A DNA stretch of 20,113 bases from Clostridia bacterium. GTDB lineage: Bacteria > Bacillota > Clostridia > Oscillospirales > Acutalibacteraceae. Position 1 is the first letter of the stretch. The number at the start of each line of letters is the position of its first letter. Both the position numbers and the translations under genes were made by a program. Below the pieces are notes generated by a model, which was given only the letters and a program-made list of their open reading frames with translations, did not search any database and was not told the origin of the DNA. This document shows positions 12,964 through 20,113 of the stretch, in pieces. The DNA lies in the NCBI GenBank assembly GCA_900770165.1, contig CAAGJJ010000031.1:1-20113 (forward strand), written 5' to 3'.

Positions 12964-15150
12964 ATGAGTATAGGAGTCGTTAACAGTCAATTTACACCGC
13001 AAAGTAAAATTTATTTATTAAAGGGTTTAGAAATTGACGCAATGAATAACACTTTTTGGGGTGCATTCGATACACCCGAAAAACAATTTAATTTTTTTAT
13101 TAATAATTACGATCACATTGTTTTTGAAAATTACACATATCAAAGAAAAGATGGGACGGTAGTTGTTCCGGGTGTTTATGATGATCTACGTTTATACAAT
13201 TATTTGATTTATCAAAATGGTGATACAGGTAATAAAGCAAAATGGATTTACTGCTTTATTACAAGTTTGGGGTACTTAAATGACAATGCCACTAGTATTA
13301 GTTTTGAAACAGATGTAATACAAACTTGGCGTTTTGAGATTGAAAATAATTTTATGGAGTCATATATAGCTTATGAGCATAGGCCACAATATTATGATAA
13401 TGGTGATGGTGTATATAGGCCGTGTATTAATACTCAGCCCGAAAATATAGAAGTTGGTACAGATTTAATTTCAGATAAACAGTATTTAATAGACCCTAAC
13501 CAAAATACTAGTTTTGCCGTTATAGGTATGACATGTGATATGTCCGGAAAAGATAGTTACACTAACGCACAGCTAGGTACACCAAGTCAAGTTAACTATT
13601 ATATATTACCTTTTAATCGAAACACGGGAACTGATATAACATCTTTAAAAATTGGAAGTGTGAGCGGAGCAACTATAACAATCAGCGGACTTTCAAAAGT
13701 ATTAGACGCGGTACGAAAAAATGAAAAATTAGTCGGTAAATGTGTATCTATTGATGTAACCAATTCAATCCCGGGTTTAGTTGTTGAGGATGGTCAAGTT
13801 GTTATTAAACGTGATTGCTTTAGTGGCGAACAACAAGGAGATTATCAAATATTAACTTATAAAGCTAAGACCATGAATAACATGCTAGAAAATGATTTAA
13901 GCGCATTCCCAAAAACACAAATCTATGATATACCGGCGTTTATTGGATTTACTACATTCACAAAATTGTACACGTATCCATATAGCTATCTAGTTATTAG
14001 CGATAATAATGGAACTACAAAAGCTTTTAAAAATGAATTATGGCAGGATATTAAAAACGCTCAATTTATTTGTGTGGGTTCACCTAACAACTCAAAAATG
14101 AATATAATACCATTAAATTATAAAGTAACAAAATCAAATGATTTATATTCAAGCTTAATAAATTTAGAAAACTCGTTTGAATCCCAATATGAGACTAGTC
14201 TACCTATTATTAGTGACACAACCGCATTAATGTTACAATCATCACGTAATTCTATGAACGTAGGATTATCAAACATTAGGCGCTCAAATGAAACAAATTC
14301 AGCTATAGCAAGCGCAACCGGTAATGCACTAAGTGCGCAAACAAGTTTACAAAATAACTTGAATCTAAGTGTAACCGGAAGAAATGCGAATCTAGCTAGT
14401 AATTTGAATGATTTACAGAATAAGTCGAATATGATCAATGCGAGTATAAGTGCGATTGGTGGATTAAGTGGTGGTATTGCCAGCGCTTTAACCGGTAATA
14501 TTGGTGGTGCTGTTGGTAGTTTGGTTGGAGCTGGTTTAGGCATTGGACAAACAGCCATGCAAAACCAAATCAATACAAAACAAACCAACATGCAAAACGC
14601 AAACGCACTTGCAAACGCAAATGCACAGGCGAGTGCTAACAGTCAATCAACCGCAATAGGAAACCAATTAAGACAACTAACAACACAGTATCAAAATCAA
14701 ACGAACATTCAGAACGCTATGGATAGCTACAACGCTCGTATTCATGACGCACAGGCGACAGCCGATAGTATTGTCACGGGTTCTAATAATCTAATGCGAC
14801 AAATAGCACTAGATTTAAACACATTCATATTATATGTGTATAGGCCAACAGATGAATATAAACAGAAATTAGAAAAAATATGGAATATGCGCGGTTATGC
14901 CACTAATACAATTGACTACCCTAACTTACACTCTAAAATCTCATGGAACTATGTACAAACTGTAAAGTGTAATATTAAAAGTACAAATATCGACCCGAAC
15001 GACTTGGAAAAAATCAAACGTGTATTTGATAATGGTGTTACCCTATGGCACAATAAGAATGTTGGTGATTATAGCCAAAATAACGGCGAAAGATATTCAT
15101 ATACACAGTGTGATAAATACGGGAATTATAAAGAAAAGAAAGTACATTAA
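12964..15150 (+). CDS. Tail knob protein (phi29 gp9-like), 728 aa
   Basis: Forms the distal tail tube. ATG 12964 follows AAAGGAGATGATT; an ATG at 12955 lies too close to that site. The N-terminus (GVVNSQFTPQSKIYLLKG) and the segment SISFETDVIQTWRFEIE, followed by AYEHRPQY, match the conserved start of gp9-type knob proteins. Between about residues 494 and 530 lies a long Gly/Ala/Ile stretch (ISAIGGLSGGIASALTGN and onward), the equivalent of the hydrophobic loops of phi29 gp9 that plug the tail and enter the host membrane. It is flanked by Asn/Gln-rich helices. Length 728 exceeds phi29 gp9 (599). The ribosome binding region is nearly identical to that of the connector gene. Confidence 0.9.
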   Translation: MSIGVVNSQFTPQSKIYLLKGLEIDAMNNTFWGAFDTPEKQFNFFINNYDHIVFENYTYQRKDGTVVVPGVYDDLRLYNYLIYQNGDTGNKAKWIYCFITSLGYLNDNATSISFETDVIQTWRFEIENNFMESYIAYEHRPQYYDNGDGVYRPCINTQPENIEVGTDLISDKQYLIDPNQNTSFAVIGMTCDMSGKDSYTNAQLGTPSQVNYYILPFNRNTGTDITSLKIGSVSGATITISGLSKVLDAVRKNEKLVGKCVSIDVTNSIPGLVVEDGQVVIKRDCFSGEQQGDYQILTYKAKTMNNMLENDLSAFPKTQIYDIPAFIGFTTFTKLYTYPYSYLVISDNNGTTKAFKNELWQDIKNAQFICVGSPNNSKMNIIPLNYKVTKSNDLYSSLINLENSFESQYETSLPIISDTTALMLQSSRNSMNVGLSNIRRSNETNSAIASATGNALSAQTSLQNNLNLSVTGRNANLASNLNDLQNKSNMINASISAIGGLSGGIASALTGNIGGAVGSLVGAGLGIGQTAMQNQINTKQTNMQNANALANANAQASANSQSTAIGNQLRQLTTQYQNQTNIQNAMDSYNARIHDAQATADSIVTGSNNLMRQIALDLNTFILYVYRPTDEYKQKLEKIWNMRGYATNTIDYPNLHSKISWNYVQTVKCNIKSTNIDPNDLEKIKRVFDNGVTLWHNKNVGDYSQNNGERYSYTQCDKYGNYKEKKVH

Positions 15151-15151
15151 T

Positions 15152-15179
15152 AAAAAAGGTTGACGGTTCAACCTTTTTT
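15152..15179 (+). terminator. Intrinsic terminator after the knob gene
   Basis: Stem AAAAAAGGTTGA/TCAACCTTTTTT with loop CGGT, symmetric A and T tracts. Related in sequence (GTTGA/TCAAC) to the terminators at 8637 and 12906. Confidence 0.88.
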
Positions 15180-15212
15180 ATTTAACATATGATTAAAAGG
15201 AGATGATTAAAA

Positions 15213-16166
15213 ATGGATTTATTGAATGACACGAGTTCGTTTACAGATTATTGCCGTAATGCGGTGGATGTTGCTACGATGAACAATGGAGAGGCTGACT
15301 TTATCTATTATACGTATTTACAAATGTTAAGCTTAAATATGTTTAAATATAAAGGTTTGCCGGAGTCCATTAACACATTTTATCTAGAATATATCTTACA
15401 AACACGTGGTTATATTGGTTTTTATAATGATGAAAGATTAGGCTTAATCTGTAGTGAAATCACATTAGGCGGTCGGTTAAACCACTATCAAATGCCAACC
15501 GAATATCATACAGTTTCAACAAGCCCACTTATTAAAAAGAATCTAACAAGTGAGGAGTGTGTAGTTATGAAAAACAGTCCTTTATATGTTGGTATTTTTC
15601 CTTACTTAAATTTTTATGCTAAAAAATTAGCGTTAACAAGTCGAACGATGGACCAAAACTTAACAATGCAATGGACACCATACATTATTACAGGTGATAG
15701 ACGAATGTTACAACAATTTAAAGTATTTATGAAAAAGATTTTGCAAGGTGTTCAAACGATCTTTACCTCAAAAGGTTTTAGGATGGAAGACGTGAACGTT
15801 CTACAAACGAATGCGCCTTTTATTGCCGACGAATTGCACGGCATGAAACAAGCGATTTTGCGTGAGTGCATGACTCTATTAGGTATTGAAAATGCCAACA
15901 TGGATAAAAAAGAAAGATTAGTTGCGGATGAGGTCAACGCCAACAATCAACAGGTTATTGCGTCTCGTAATATTTGGCTGGGTGAACGTAAAAAAGCGAT
16001 TGAAGAATTAAACAAAAAATTTAATTTAAACGCTAGTGTTGAGTTTGCACCATATGAAGATTTTGAAGACATCATGAAATTACTTGAGTTAGACTCAAAT
16101 ACGAGTGTTAAAGACCTTAATATTGATAAGAATTTAGATGTAAAAGAAGGTGATAGCGATGTTTAA
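15213..16166 (+). CDS. Upper collar / portal connector (phi29 gp10-like), 317 aa
   Basis: The dodecameric portal through which DNA is packaged and where the packaging RNA sits. Length 317 versus 309 in phi29. Strong match to remembered gp10: YLQMLSLNMFKYKGLP aligns with YLQSLAYQLFEWENLP, and QTNAPFIADEL with LLGIENANMDKKERLVADEV aligns with KTDAPYVVDKL and LGIKNANLEKKERMVTDEV. AAGGAGATGATT precedes ATG 15213. The end overlaps the lower collar start (ATGTTTAA). Presence of a gp10-type connector together with a gp16-type ATPase is what makes a pRNA expected. Confidence 0.96.
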   Translation: MDLLNDTSSFTDYCRNAVDVATMNNGEADFIYYTYLQMLSLNMFKYKGLPESINTFYLEYILQTRGYIGFYNDERLGLICSEITLGGRLNHYQMPTEYHTVSTSPLIKKNLTSEECVVMKNSPLYVGIFPYLNFYAKKLALTSRTMDQNLTMQWTPYIITGDRRMLQQFKVFMKKILQGVQTIFTSKGFRMEDVNVLQTNAPFIADELHGMKQAILRECMTLLGIENANMDKKERLVADEVNANNQQVIASRNIWLGERKKAIEELNKKFNLNASVEFAPYEDFEDIMKLLELDSNTSVKDLNIDKNLDVKEGDSDV

Positions 16167-16878
16167 TAAATTAAAAGTACCTAATTATCTGTTAACTTTA
16201 CAAAGTCCGGTACTTGCAGAAAATACCGAGACTATTTGCGGAGTCTGTCACAACTTGGCATTTACGGAGTTAATTGACGCTCAATATGAATTAAGCGATA
16301 TGGAAGTTTTAGAGATCGCTCGAAAAAAGATTTTTGATTTTAATTATACATTCTATGATGACATTGAAAAACGTAAGGCATTAGAAACGGGAATTTTAAA
16401 GCATTTTTGGTTTGATGAAATTGGACAAGAGACCTATGCATATTGGAAATTTGAACTTCAACATTGGTTTGAGATTAATATGGACCGTTATTATACACTA
16501 TTTAAAACTATCCCATTCCAAGACCAGAACGACCCTACGGCAAACACGAACTATACAGAAACGTATACACGAGACAGTCGAGGGAATACACAAGCAAGCG
16601 GAGAAGATACGAGTATCGCTTTACAATCTGTAACCCCGGAAGGACGTGTCGACATTGAGACAAATGACTATGTTAATAACATCGCTAAAACTATCACTAA
16701 ACCAAAAAGCGCGAATGATACAACAGGACATGAAGAATATAGTTTTAAGCGTAAAGGTAATATTGGTATTCAGACATTGGCGGAGGTGTTACAAGGTTCA
16801 AGACGTGCGGTTATTACTATCGAAAATGACTTATACACAGAATTACAGGAATATGGATTATTCTTTAATATTTTTTAG
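16159..16878 (+). CDS. Lower collar protein (phi29 gp11-like), 239 aa
   Basis: Joins the connector to the tail tube. AGAAGG at 16145-16150 points to ATG 16159; a GTG at 16150 lies in that site. The N-terminal half is helical and aromatic (FDFNYTFYDDIEKRKALETG, then FWFDEIGQETYAYWKFELQH), like gp11 with its FFFQEIG motif. The middle (about residues 130-200) is polar and low in complexity, rich in Thr, Asn and Asp, including TPEGRVDIETND. The C-terminus (LAEVLQGSRRAVITIEND) resembles the conserved gp11 end. At 239 residues it is shorter than phi29 gp11 (293), the difference lying in the polar middle. Confidence 0.9.
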   Translation: MFNKLKVPNYLLTLQSPVLAENTETICGVCHNLAFTELIDAQYELSDMEVLEIARKKIFDFNYTFYDDIEKRKALETGILKHFWFDEIGQETYAYWKFELQHWFEINMDRYYTLFKTIPFQDQNDPTANTNYTETYTRDSRGNTQASGEDTSIALQSVTPEGRVDIETNDYVNNIAKTITKPKSANDTTGHEEYSFKRKGNIGIQTLAEVLQGSRRAVITIENDLYTELQEYGLFFNIF

Positions 16879-16890
16879 GAGGTAAAGAAA

Positions 16891-17616
16891 ATGAATATTA
16901 ATGTAAATAAATATTATGATTATAGACGAAAAGTATTAGGTACATATATAGATCGTGATGGTGCTTACGGTTCTCAATGTTGGGATTTATACTATGATTG
17001 GTGTGAAAAGAACGGATTTAAAGGTGCTAATTGCACAAGTAGCGGATATGTTAAAGATATTTGGTTAAACCGAGAAACAAATGGAATGAAATATAATTGT
17101 GTTGAAATTACCGAGTTACAACCTGGTGCAATTGTTGTTTTCAAAGAAGTGCCAAATATTACGCCTTGGAGTCATGTCGCTATTTTTGACAGTGATGTAA
17201 ACGGATTATATGGTCGCTTTTTAGGTGCTAACCAAGGAGATAAGAACGGTTTAGTTAATATCGTTACACTACCATATTCAGCGACATTCGATACGGCTTT
17301 TATGCCTAAAGCTATGATTTTAAGTGATGAAAAAAGTGAAAAGGTATTAAATGAAATTCCAAGTGATTTTATTAAGGAATATGGAACTTTTTATCCTAAT
17401 TGTACAATAAAAATTAGAGAAGCACCAAGCCAAAAAGGAAATGACACAGGTTTATATTATACAAATGGTATGAGTGTACGATATGACGGTTATGTTAAGC
17501 GTGACGGGTTCGTGTGGATTAGTTGGATTGGCAGTAGTGGAAAACGTAGATGGATGGCAGGCGGTGAATTAAATTCAAAAGGTGTTAATTACTTGCCGTA
17601 TGGAGTGTTTAAATGA
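16891..17616 (+). CDS. Endolysin: CHAP domain plus bacterial SH3 domain, 241 aa
   Basis: Peptidoglycan amidase or endopeptidase for lysis. The CHAP domain occupies about residues 1-145: YGSQCWDLYYDWC with nucleophile Cys30, and PWSHVAIFD with His95. A bacterial SH3 cell-wall-binding domain fills about 160-240 (TIKIREAPSQKG, then FVWISWIG and GKRRWMAGG). No signal peptide, so it relies on the holin. AGGAGG precedes ATG 16891, and the stop overlaps the ATPase start. This is the position of phi29 gene 15 (lysozyme) next to gene 16, with a different enzyme class replacing it. A tail role is possible but less likely. Confidence 0.9.
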   Translation: MNINVNKYYDYRRKVLGTYIDRDGAYGSQCWDLYYDWCEKNGFKGANCTSSGYVKDIWLNRETNGMKYNCVEITELQPGAIVVFKEVPNITPWSHVAIFDSDVNGLYGRFLGANQGDKNGLVNIVTLPYSATFDTAFMPKAMILSDEKSEKVLNEIPSDFIKEYGTFYPNCTIKIREAPSQKGNDTGLYYTNGMSVRYDGYVKRDGFVWISWIGSSGKRRWMAGGELNSKGVNYLPYGVFK

Positions 17617-18629
17617 CACGTTCAATAGATTGGTATAATCCAACTAACATAAAATCATACAATAAATTTCTAAACTTTATCATTGGCGGTCGTGGAATTG
17701 GTAAAACATATGGGTTCAAAAAAGACTGTATCAGTCGATACAAGAAAAAAGGAAAACAATTTCTTTATCTTAGAAGATACAAAACGGACTTAAAGAAAAT
17801 CAAAACATTTCTAAATGATCAGTTTGAAAATTTCAAAGATGATGAGTTTAAAATTACAGGTGGTAGCAACTTTACCACCTTTTATGTAAATGGTTGTGAA
17901 ATGGGATATGCCACATCTTTAACAGCATTCGCGAGTTTAAAATCAACAAGTTATGTAGACATTGATACAATTATTATGGACGAATTTATACCGGAAAAGG
18001 CCGGATTTAATGCCTACATCCCGAATGAAGTAGAAATATTATTAAATATCATTGACTCTATATTTAGACAACGAGAAGGGCATGTATATTTATTAGCAAA
18101 TAACGCAAGTATCGTTAACCCTTATTTTAGTTATTTTGGTATCACACCCGACCCAAACAAAGAATTTAATACATTCAAAGGTAATGAATCCGTTGAGCAA
18201 ATAGTTGTACAAATTTGTCATAGTGAATACAGAAAAGGAAATCAAGAAAAATCGAAATTCCATAAATTAATCTCCGGGACAACATACGGAGAGTATAACG
18301 CTGGTAACTTTGCATATGATACAAATGATTTTATTAAAAAGAAAACGCCAGAGTGTGATTATTTATGTACGTTATATTTTGAAGGTGTTTATTATGGTAC
18401 ATGGGTTGATATGAATACAGGATATATTTACATTAACCAACAAACAAATAAAGAATATGGATATTGTTATAACATAGGAACGACAACCCGTGAGAATATG
18501 ATGATAGCTAAGCTATGGCGTAAAGACCAGCGTCTAAACGTGTTAATACGATCATATCGGGATGGGTGCGTTTATTACAATAACCAAGAAACGAAACGAT
18601 TATTAAGCTATATACTAAGTAAATATTAA
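17613..18629 (+). CDS. DNA packaging ATPase (phi29 gp16-like), 338 aa
   Basis: Motor that drives DNA into the prohead. Walker A GGRGIGKTYG (residues 25-34, Lys31) matches GGRGIGKSY of phi29 gp16; Walker B ends IIMDEF with Asp123 and Glu124. LYLRRYKTDLKKIK (about 51-64) supplies the arginine-rich segment after the P-loop seen in this family. The C-terminal third contains basic patches expected for nucleic-acid binding. Length 338 versus 332. The start overlaps the lysin stop (ATGA). This enzyme requires pRNA in phi29, which supports the RNA proposed at 5160-5311. Confidence 0.96.
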   Translation: MTRSIDWYNPTNIKSYNKFLNFIIGGRGIGKTYGFKKDCISRYKKKGKQFLYLRRYKTDLKKIKTFLNDQFENFKDDEFKITGGSNFTTFYVNGCEMGYATSLTAFASLKSTSYVDIDTIIMDEFIPEKAGFNAYIPNEVEILLNIIDSIFRQREGHVYLLANNASIVNPYFSYFGITPDPNKEFNTFKGNESVEQIVVQICHSEYRKGNQEKSKFHKLISGTTYGEYNAGNFAYDTNDFIKKKTPECDYLCTLYFEGVYYGTWVDMNTGYIYINQQTNKEYGYCYNIGTTTRENMMIAKLWRKDQRLNVLIRSYRDGCVYYNNQETKRLLSYILSKY

Positions 18630-18633
18630 AATA

Positions 18634-18660
18634 AAAAGAGTGCCATTGATGCACTCTTTT
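18634..18660. terminator. Bidirectional terminator between convergent operons
   Basis: Stem AAAAGAGTGC/GCACTCTTTT (18634-18643 with 18651-18660), loop CATTGAT. A and T tracts on both sides allow termination of the rightward late transcript and the leftward early transcript. Confidence 0.92.
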
Positions 18661-18664
18661 AAGT

Positions 18665-18844
18665 TCACATTTTTAAATTGTATTTACCAACAGTATATAA
18701 ATAGTATGTATGTTTATCACCATACTTTTCATAATACTTATTATATATATCTTGAACAATTTCATAGTCTGTAGAATGAACCACAATTAAATCGTCAAAT
18801 GTAAAATAAAATTCTAAGCTTTCGGGCGTATCCACCAATAACAT
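18665..18844 (-). CDS. Hypothetical early protein, 59 aa
   Basis: A short frame filling the gap between the terminator and the next gene. ATG at 18844 is preceded on the minus strand by AAAGGATGAT at a suitable distance. The product starts MLLVDTPESLEFYFTFDD, is acidic in its first half and Tyr-rich in the second (YNKYYEKYGDKHTYYLYTVG), with no membrane segment. The stop falls five bases from the terminator, which supports it as the real last gene of the right early operon. Function unknown. Confidence 0.65.
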   Translation of the reverse strand: MLLVDTPESLEFYFTFDDLIVVHSTDYEIVQDIYNKYYEKYGDKHTYYLYTVGKYNLKM

Positions 18845-18861
18845 TAAATATCATCCTTTCT

Positions 18862-18918
18862 TTAACTTTGCCAGTTAACAGCCAAGCAAATAAATAATAA
18901 CAATAATAACAACATCAT
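18862..18918 (-). CDS. Possible 18-aa hydrophobic peptide
   Basis: On the minus strand AAGGTGG precedes ATGATG, whose first ATG overlaps the upstream stop (ATGA). The frame encodes MMLLLLLLFICLAVNWQS, nearly all hydrophobic, and fills the otherwise empty gap before the 59-aa gene. It could be a tiny membrane peptide or only a coupling element. Its length makes chance occurrence possible. Confidence 0.3.
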   Translation of the reverse strand: MMLLLLLLFICLAVNWQS

Positions 18919-19214
18919 TTAACCACCTTGTTAATTTGTTTTGTAAAATAAGCCACAACAGCAAATGCAAACATTTTATTACGATCTTCCGTATCATTAT
19001 AAGCTTGCATGGTCATATAATCTAAAACAGCATGTTCAACACCATTAACCTTAATATCTTCTAATATAGCTCTGTGCCTATTAAAAGGATGGTACAAATT
19101 TAACTTAATATCACATCTAATATTACTCGTTTTAATAATTTCATATGAGGCAACACACAACCCATTATAAAACAACCCTATAATTTCACCGAAAGAATGT
19201 TCCATAAATTCCAC
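18915..19214 (-). CDS. Hypothetical early protein, 99 aa
   Basis: Right early operon. The frame is open from the end of the previous gene. Possible starts are GTG 19223 (abutting the previous stop), GTG 19214 and ATG 19205. I prefer 19214 because AGGTGAT lies a normal distance upstream. The protein is soluble, with an N-terminal FGEIIGLFYNGLCVASYEI strand-turn region, a basic middle with NLYHPFNRHRAIL, and a C-terminal helix (MFAFAVVAYFTKQINKVV). No recognised family. Confidence 0.7.
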   Translation of the reverse strand: MEFMEHSFGEIIGLFYNGLCVASYEIIKTSNIRCDIKLNLYHPFNRHRAILEDIKVNGVEHAVLDYMTMQAYNDTEDRNKMFAFAVVAYFTKQINKVVK

Positions 19215-19223
19215 AAATATCAC

Positions 19224-19433
19224 CTACCAATTCTCGCCATACATAGACACGAACATATTATTAATATATTCATGCCTTCTAACGCTAACTAGTAATAAAT
19301 AATATTGTCTGTAACTAATCAAACCTTGATTATAATAAGAGTGTATTAAGTTCTCTCTTTCAATATCGCTTGTAATACCGAGCGTTCTATTTAATTCAGA
19401 ACACAAGCGATTGAGGCTATTATAATTAGTCAT
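19224..19433 (-). CDS. Hypothetical early protein, 69 aa
   Basis: Start ATG 19433 lies three bases after the previous gene; AAGAAGGG inside that gene's end is the ribosome binding site. A small helical protein, with LNRLCSELNRTLGITSD, then a Tyr-rich helix (SYYNQGLISYRQYYLLLV). The pattern is compatible with a small helical DNA- or protein-binding domain, but no motif decides it. Tightly packed in the operon. Confidence 0.8.
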   Translation of the reverse strand: MTNYNSLNRLCSELNRTLGITSDIERENLIHSYYNQGLISYRQYYLLLVSVRRHEYINNMFVSMYGENW

Positions 19434-19436
19434 ATT

Positions 19437-19679
19437 CTAGCCCTTCTTAACAATCCTACAAACTTCTTTAAGCTTGTGACTAATCATTTCATTCAATTCA
19501 AGGTAACCCTCAAAATCTACGTCTTTATCATTATAGATGTCTTCAATTGTTTCAATACAATCAATATTATAATCAGATAAAAATTTTAATACATTTGGTA
19601 ATTCATGCAATCCATTAATCTCTTTCAAAACACTATCATATGCGTTTTGAATATACTCTTTATATTTTTCTTTAGTCAT
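19437..19679 (-). CDS. Hypothetical early protein, 80 aa
   Basis: Second gene of the right early operon, with a very good ribosome binding site (GGAGG) before ATG 19679. An acidic, helical protein of 80 residues with many Glu, Asp and Lys (LHELPNVLKFLSDYNID, IYNDKDVDFEGYLEL). Acidic small early proteins of such phages include DNA-mimic inhibitors such as phi29 p56; the composition here allows that idea but does not establish it. Confidence 0.82.
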   Translation of the reverse strand: MTKEKYKEYIQNAYDSVLKEINGLHELPNVLKFLSDYNIDCIETIEDIYNDKDVDFEGYLELNEMISHKLKEVCRIVKKG

Positions 19680-19694
19680 TTTGTTTCCTCCATT

Positions 19695-19982
19695 TTATTT
19701 TATTTCTAAAATTACATCATCATTTAATACATTCATATATAACAAACATTTAAAACGCATTAAACTCAAACACTCATCGTGTAAACTTAATAGTTTAATT
19801 CTTTCATGTTCATAATCAGTTAACATAAAGCCAACTGTATAAGCTCCAAGTAATTCACCATAATATTCGCGAAAGATACGATTGACATCATTCACATTAT
19901 CACAAACAGACATTAGTTTTATACACTCATCTTTTATTGAATAAAAATAATTACGTATTTGTTTAAATGTCTTATTACTCAT
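19695..19982 (-). CDS. Hypothetical early protein, first gene of the right operon, 95 aa
   Basis: Its promoter, ribosome binding site (GGAGGG) and start codon ATG 19982 lie in the right terminal repeat and are base-for-base the same as those of the left first gene; the proteins differ from the second residue on. The 95-residue product is helical with several Cys and Leu residues (CIKLMSVCDNVNDVNRIF, LLSLHDECLSLMRFKCLL). No recognised family. Shared initiation signals imply equal early expression from both ends. Confidence 0.85.
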   Translation of the reverse strand: MSNKTFKQIRNYFYSIKDECIKLMSVCDNVNDVNRIFREYYGELLGAYTVGFMLTDYEHERIKLLSLHDECLSLMRFKCLLYMNVLNDDVILEIK

Positions 19983-20113
19983 TTCTTAAACCCTCCATTT
20001 CTTTGTACCCTAATTATAGCACACATATTCTAGAATACAAGTGTTTTTATAATTTCACATAATCCACTACGGACCCGAGCGTGTCAATGTTTCCCGTTGA
20101 ACATTGTTAGGTT
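19979..20113. repeat. Inverted terminal repeat, right copy (cut by the window end)
   Basis: Reverse complement of 216-350 with one mismatch (C20094). The window ends at 20113, which corresponds to left position 216, so any counterpart of positions 1-215 is absent. No AAAG-type terminus is present at this end. Confidence 0.97.
20013..20040 (-). promoter_or_regulatory. Right early promoter in the terminal repeat
   Basis: Mirror copy of the left promoter: TTGTAT (20035-20040), 16-base spacer, TG-extended TATAAT (20013-20018), reading leftward into the minus-strand operon. The palindrome TATTCTAGAATA lies at 20026-20037. Confidence 0.85.

Noticed and set aside
14118..14591. Minus-strand open frame of 157 codons
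   Set aside because: Antisense shadow of the hydrophobic, low-complexity section of the knob protein; its own composition is an artefact of that.
16412..16885. Two plus-strand frames overlapping the lower collar gene
   Set aside because: Out-of-frame shadows of a well-supported gp11-like gene, with no ribosome binding sites.
1..20113. Lysogeny, CRISPR, toxin-antitoxin or anti-defence systems
   Set aside because: No integrase, excisionase, cI-type repressor or recognisable defence family is visible; the small unknown early genes could include such functions but nothing supports a call.

Overview
The window reads as a nearly complete genome of a small podovirus of the phi29 type: linear DNA, protein-primed replication, and a low-GC Bacillota host. 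The evidence is the full set of phi29-like genes: an ssDNA-binding protein, a terminal protein, a protein-primed family B DNA polymerase, a scaffold, a capsid protein with a C-terminal Ig-like domain, tail appendages, a holin, a tail-tip peptidase/lysozyme, a tail knob, upper and lower collars, and a packaging ATPase. The left end starts with AAAG, as expected for a protein-primed terminus. I cannot name the host genus from the sequence; the AT-rich codon use and the CHAP+SH3b lysin only indicate a Gram-positive.

Layout. Positions 1-346 are non-coding terminal DNA. Positions 216-350 recur inverted at 19979-20113, with one mismatch. This inverted terminal repeat carries a strong promoter, a ribosome binding site and the start codon of the first gene at each end, so two early operons fire inward from the same control region. 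The left operon (347-5140) holds three small unknown genes, then SSB, terminal protein, polymerase, a tiny membrane protein, a membrane-anchored coiled-coil protein and a small basic protein. The right early operon (19982 down to 18665, minus strand) holds four small unknown proteins plus two very short frames I found by eye. It meets the late genes at a bidirectional terminator at 18634-18660. The late genes (5367-18629) all read rightward: scaffold, capsid, two fiber proteins, holin, a large beta-helix appendage, a small unknown, the tail-tip muralytic enzyme, knob, upper collar, lower collar, lysin and packaging ATPase.

Two non-coding stretches are the most interesting. Positions 5160-5311, between the replication and capsid blocks, fold as a three-way junction. 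A 5'-side bulge (UUACU) is perfectly complementary to the loop of the next hairpin (AGUAA), which is the architecture of phi29 prohead RNA (pRNA); short sequence blocks also match phi29 pRNA. This fits the gp16-type ATPase at the other end of the late operon. Positions 6994-7123, after the capsid gene, look like a self-contained small RNA: an extended -10 promoter, a 5' hairpin, an 11-nt copy of the 16S rRNA anti-Shine-Dalgarno tail, and an intrinsic terminator.

The right end of the window stops inside the inverted repeat. If the repeat is symmetric, about 215 bases of the right terminus are missing and the genome would be about 20.3 kb with terminal repeats near 350 bp. Identifications are by motif and by remembered family sequences, with no database search.
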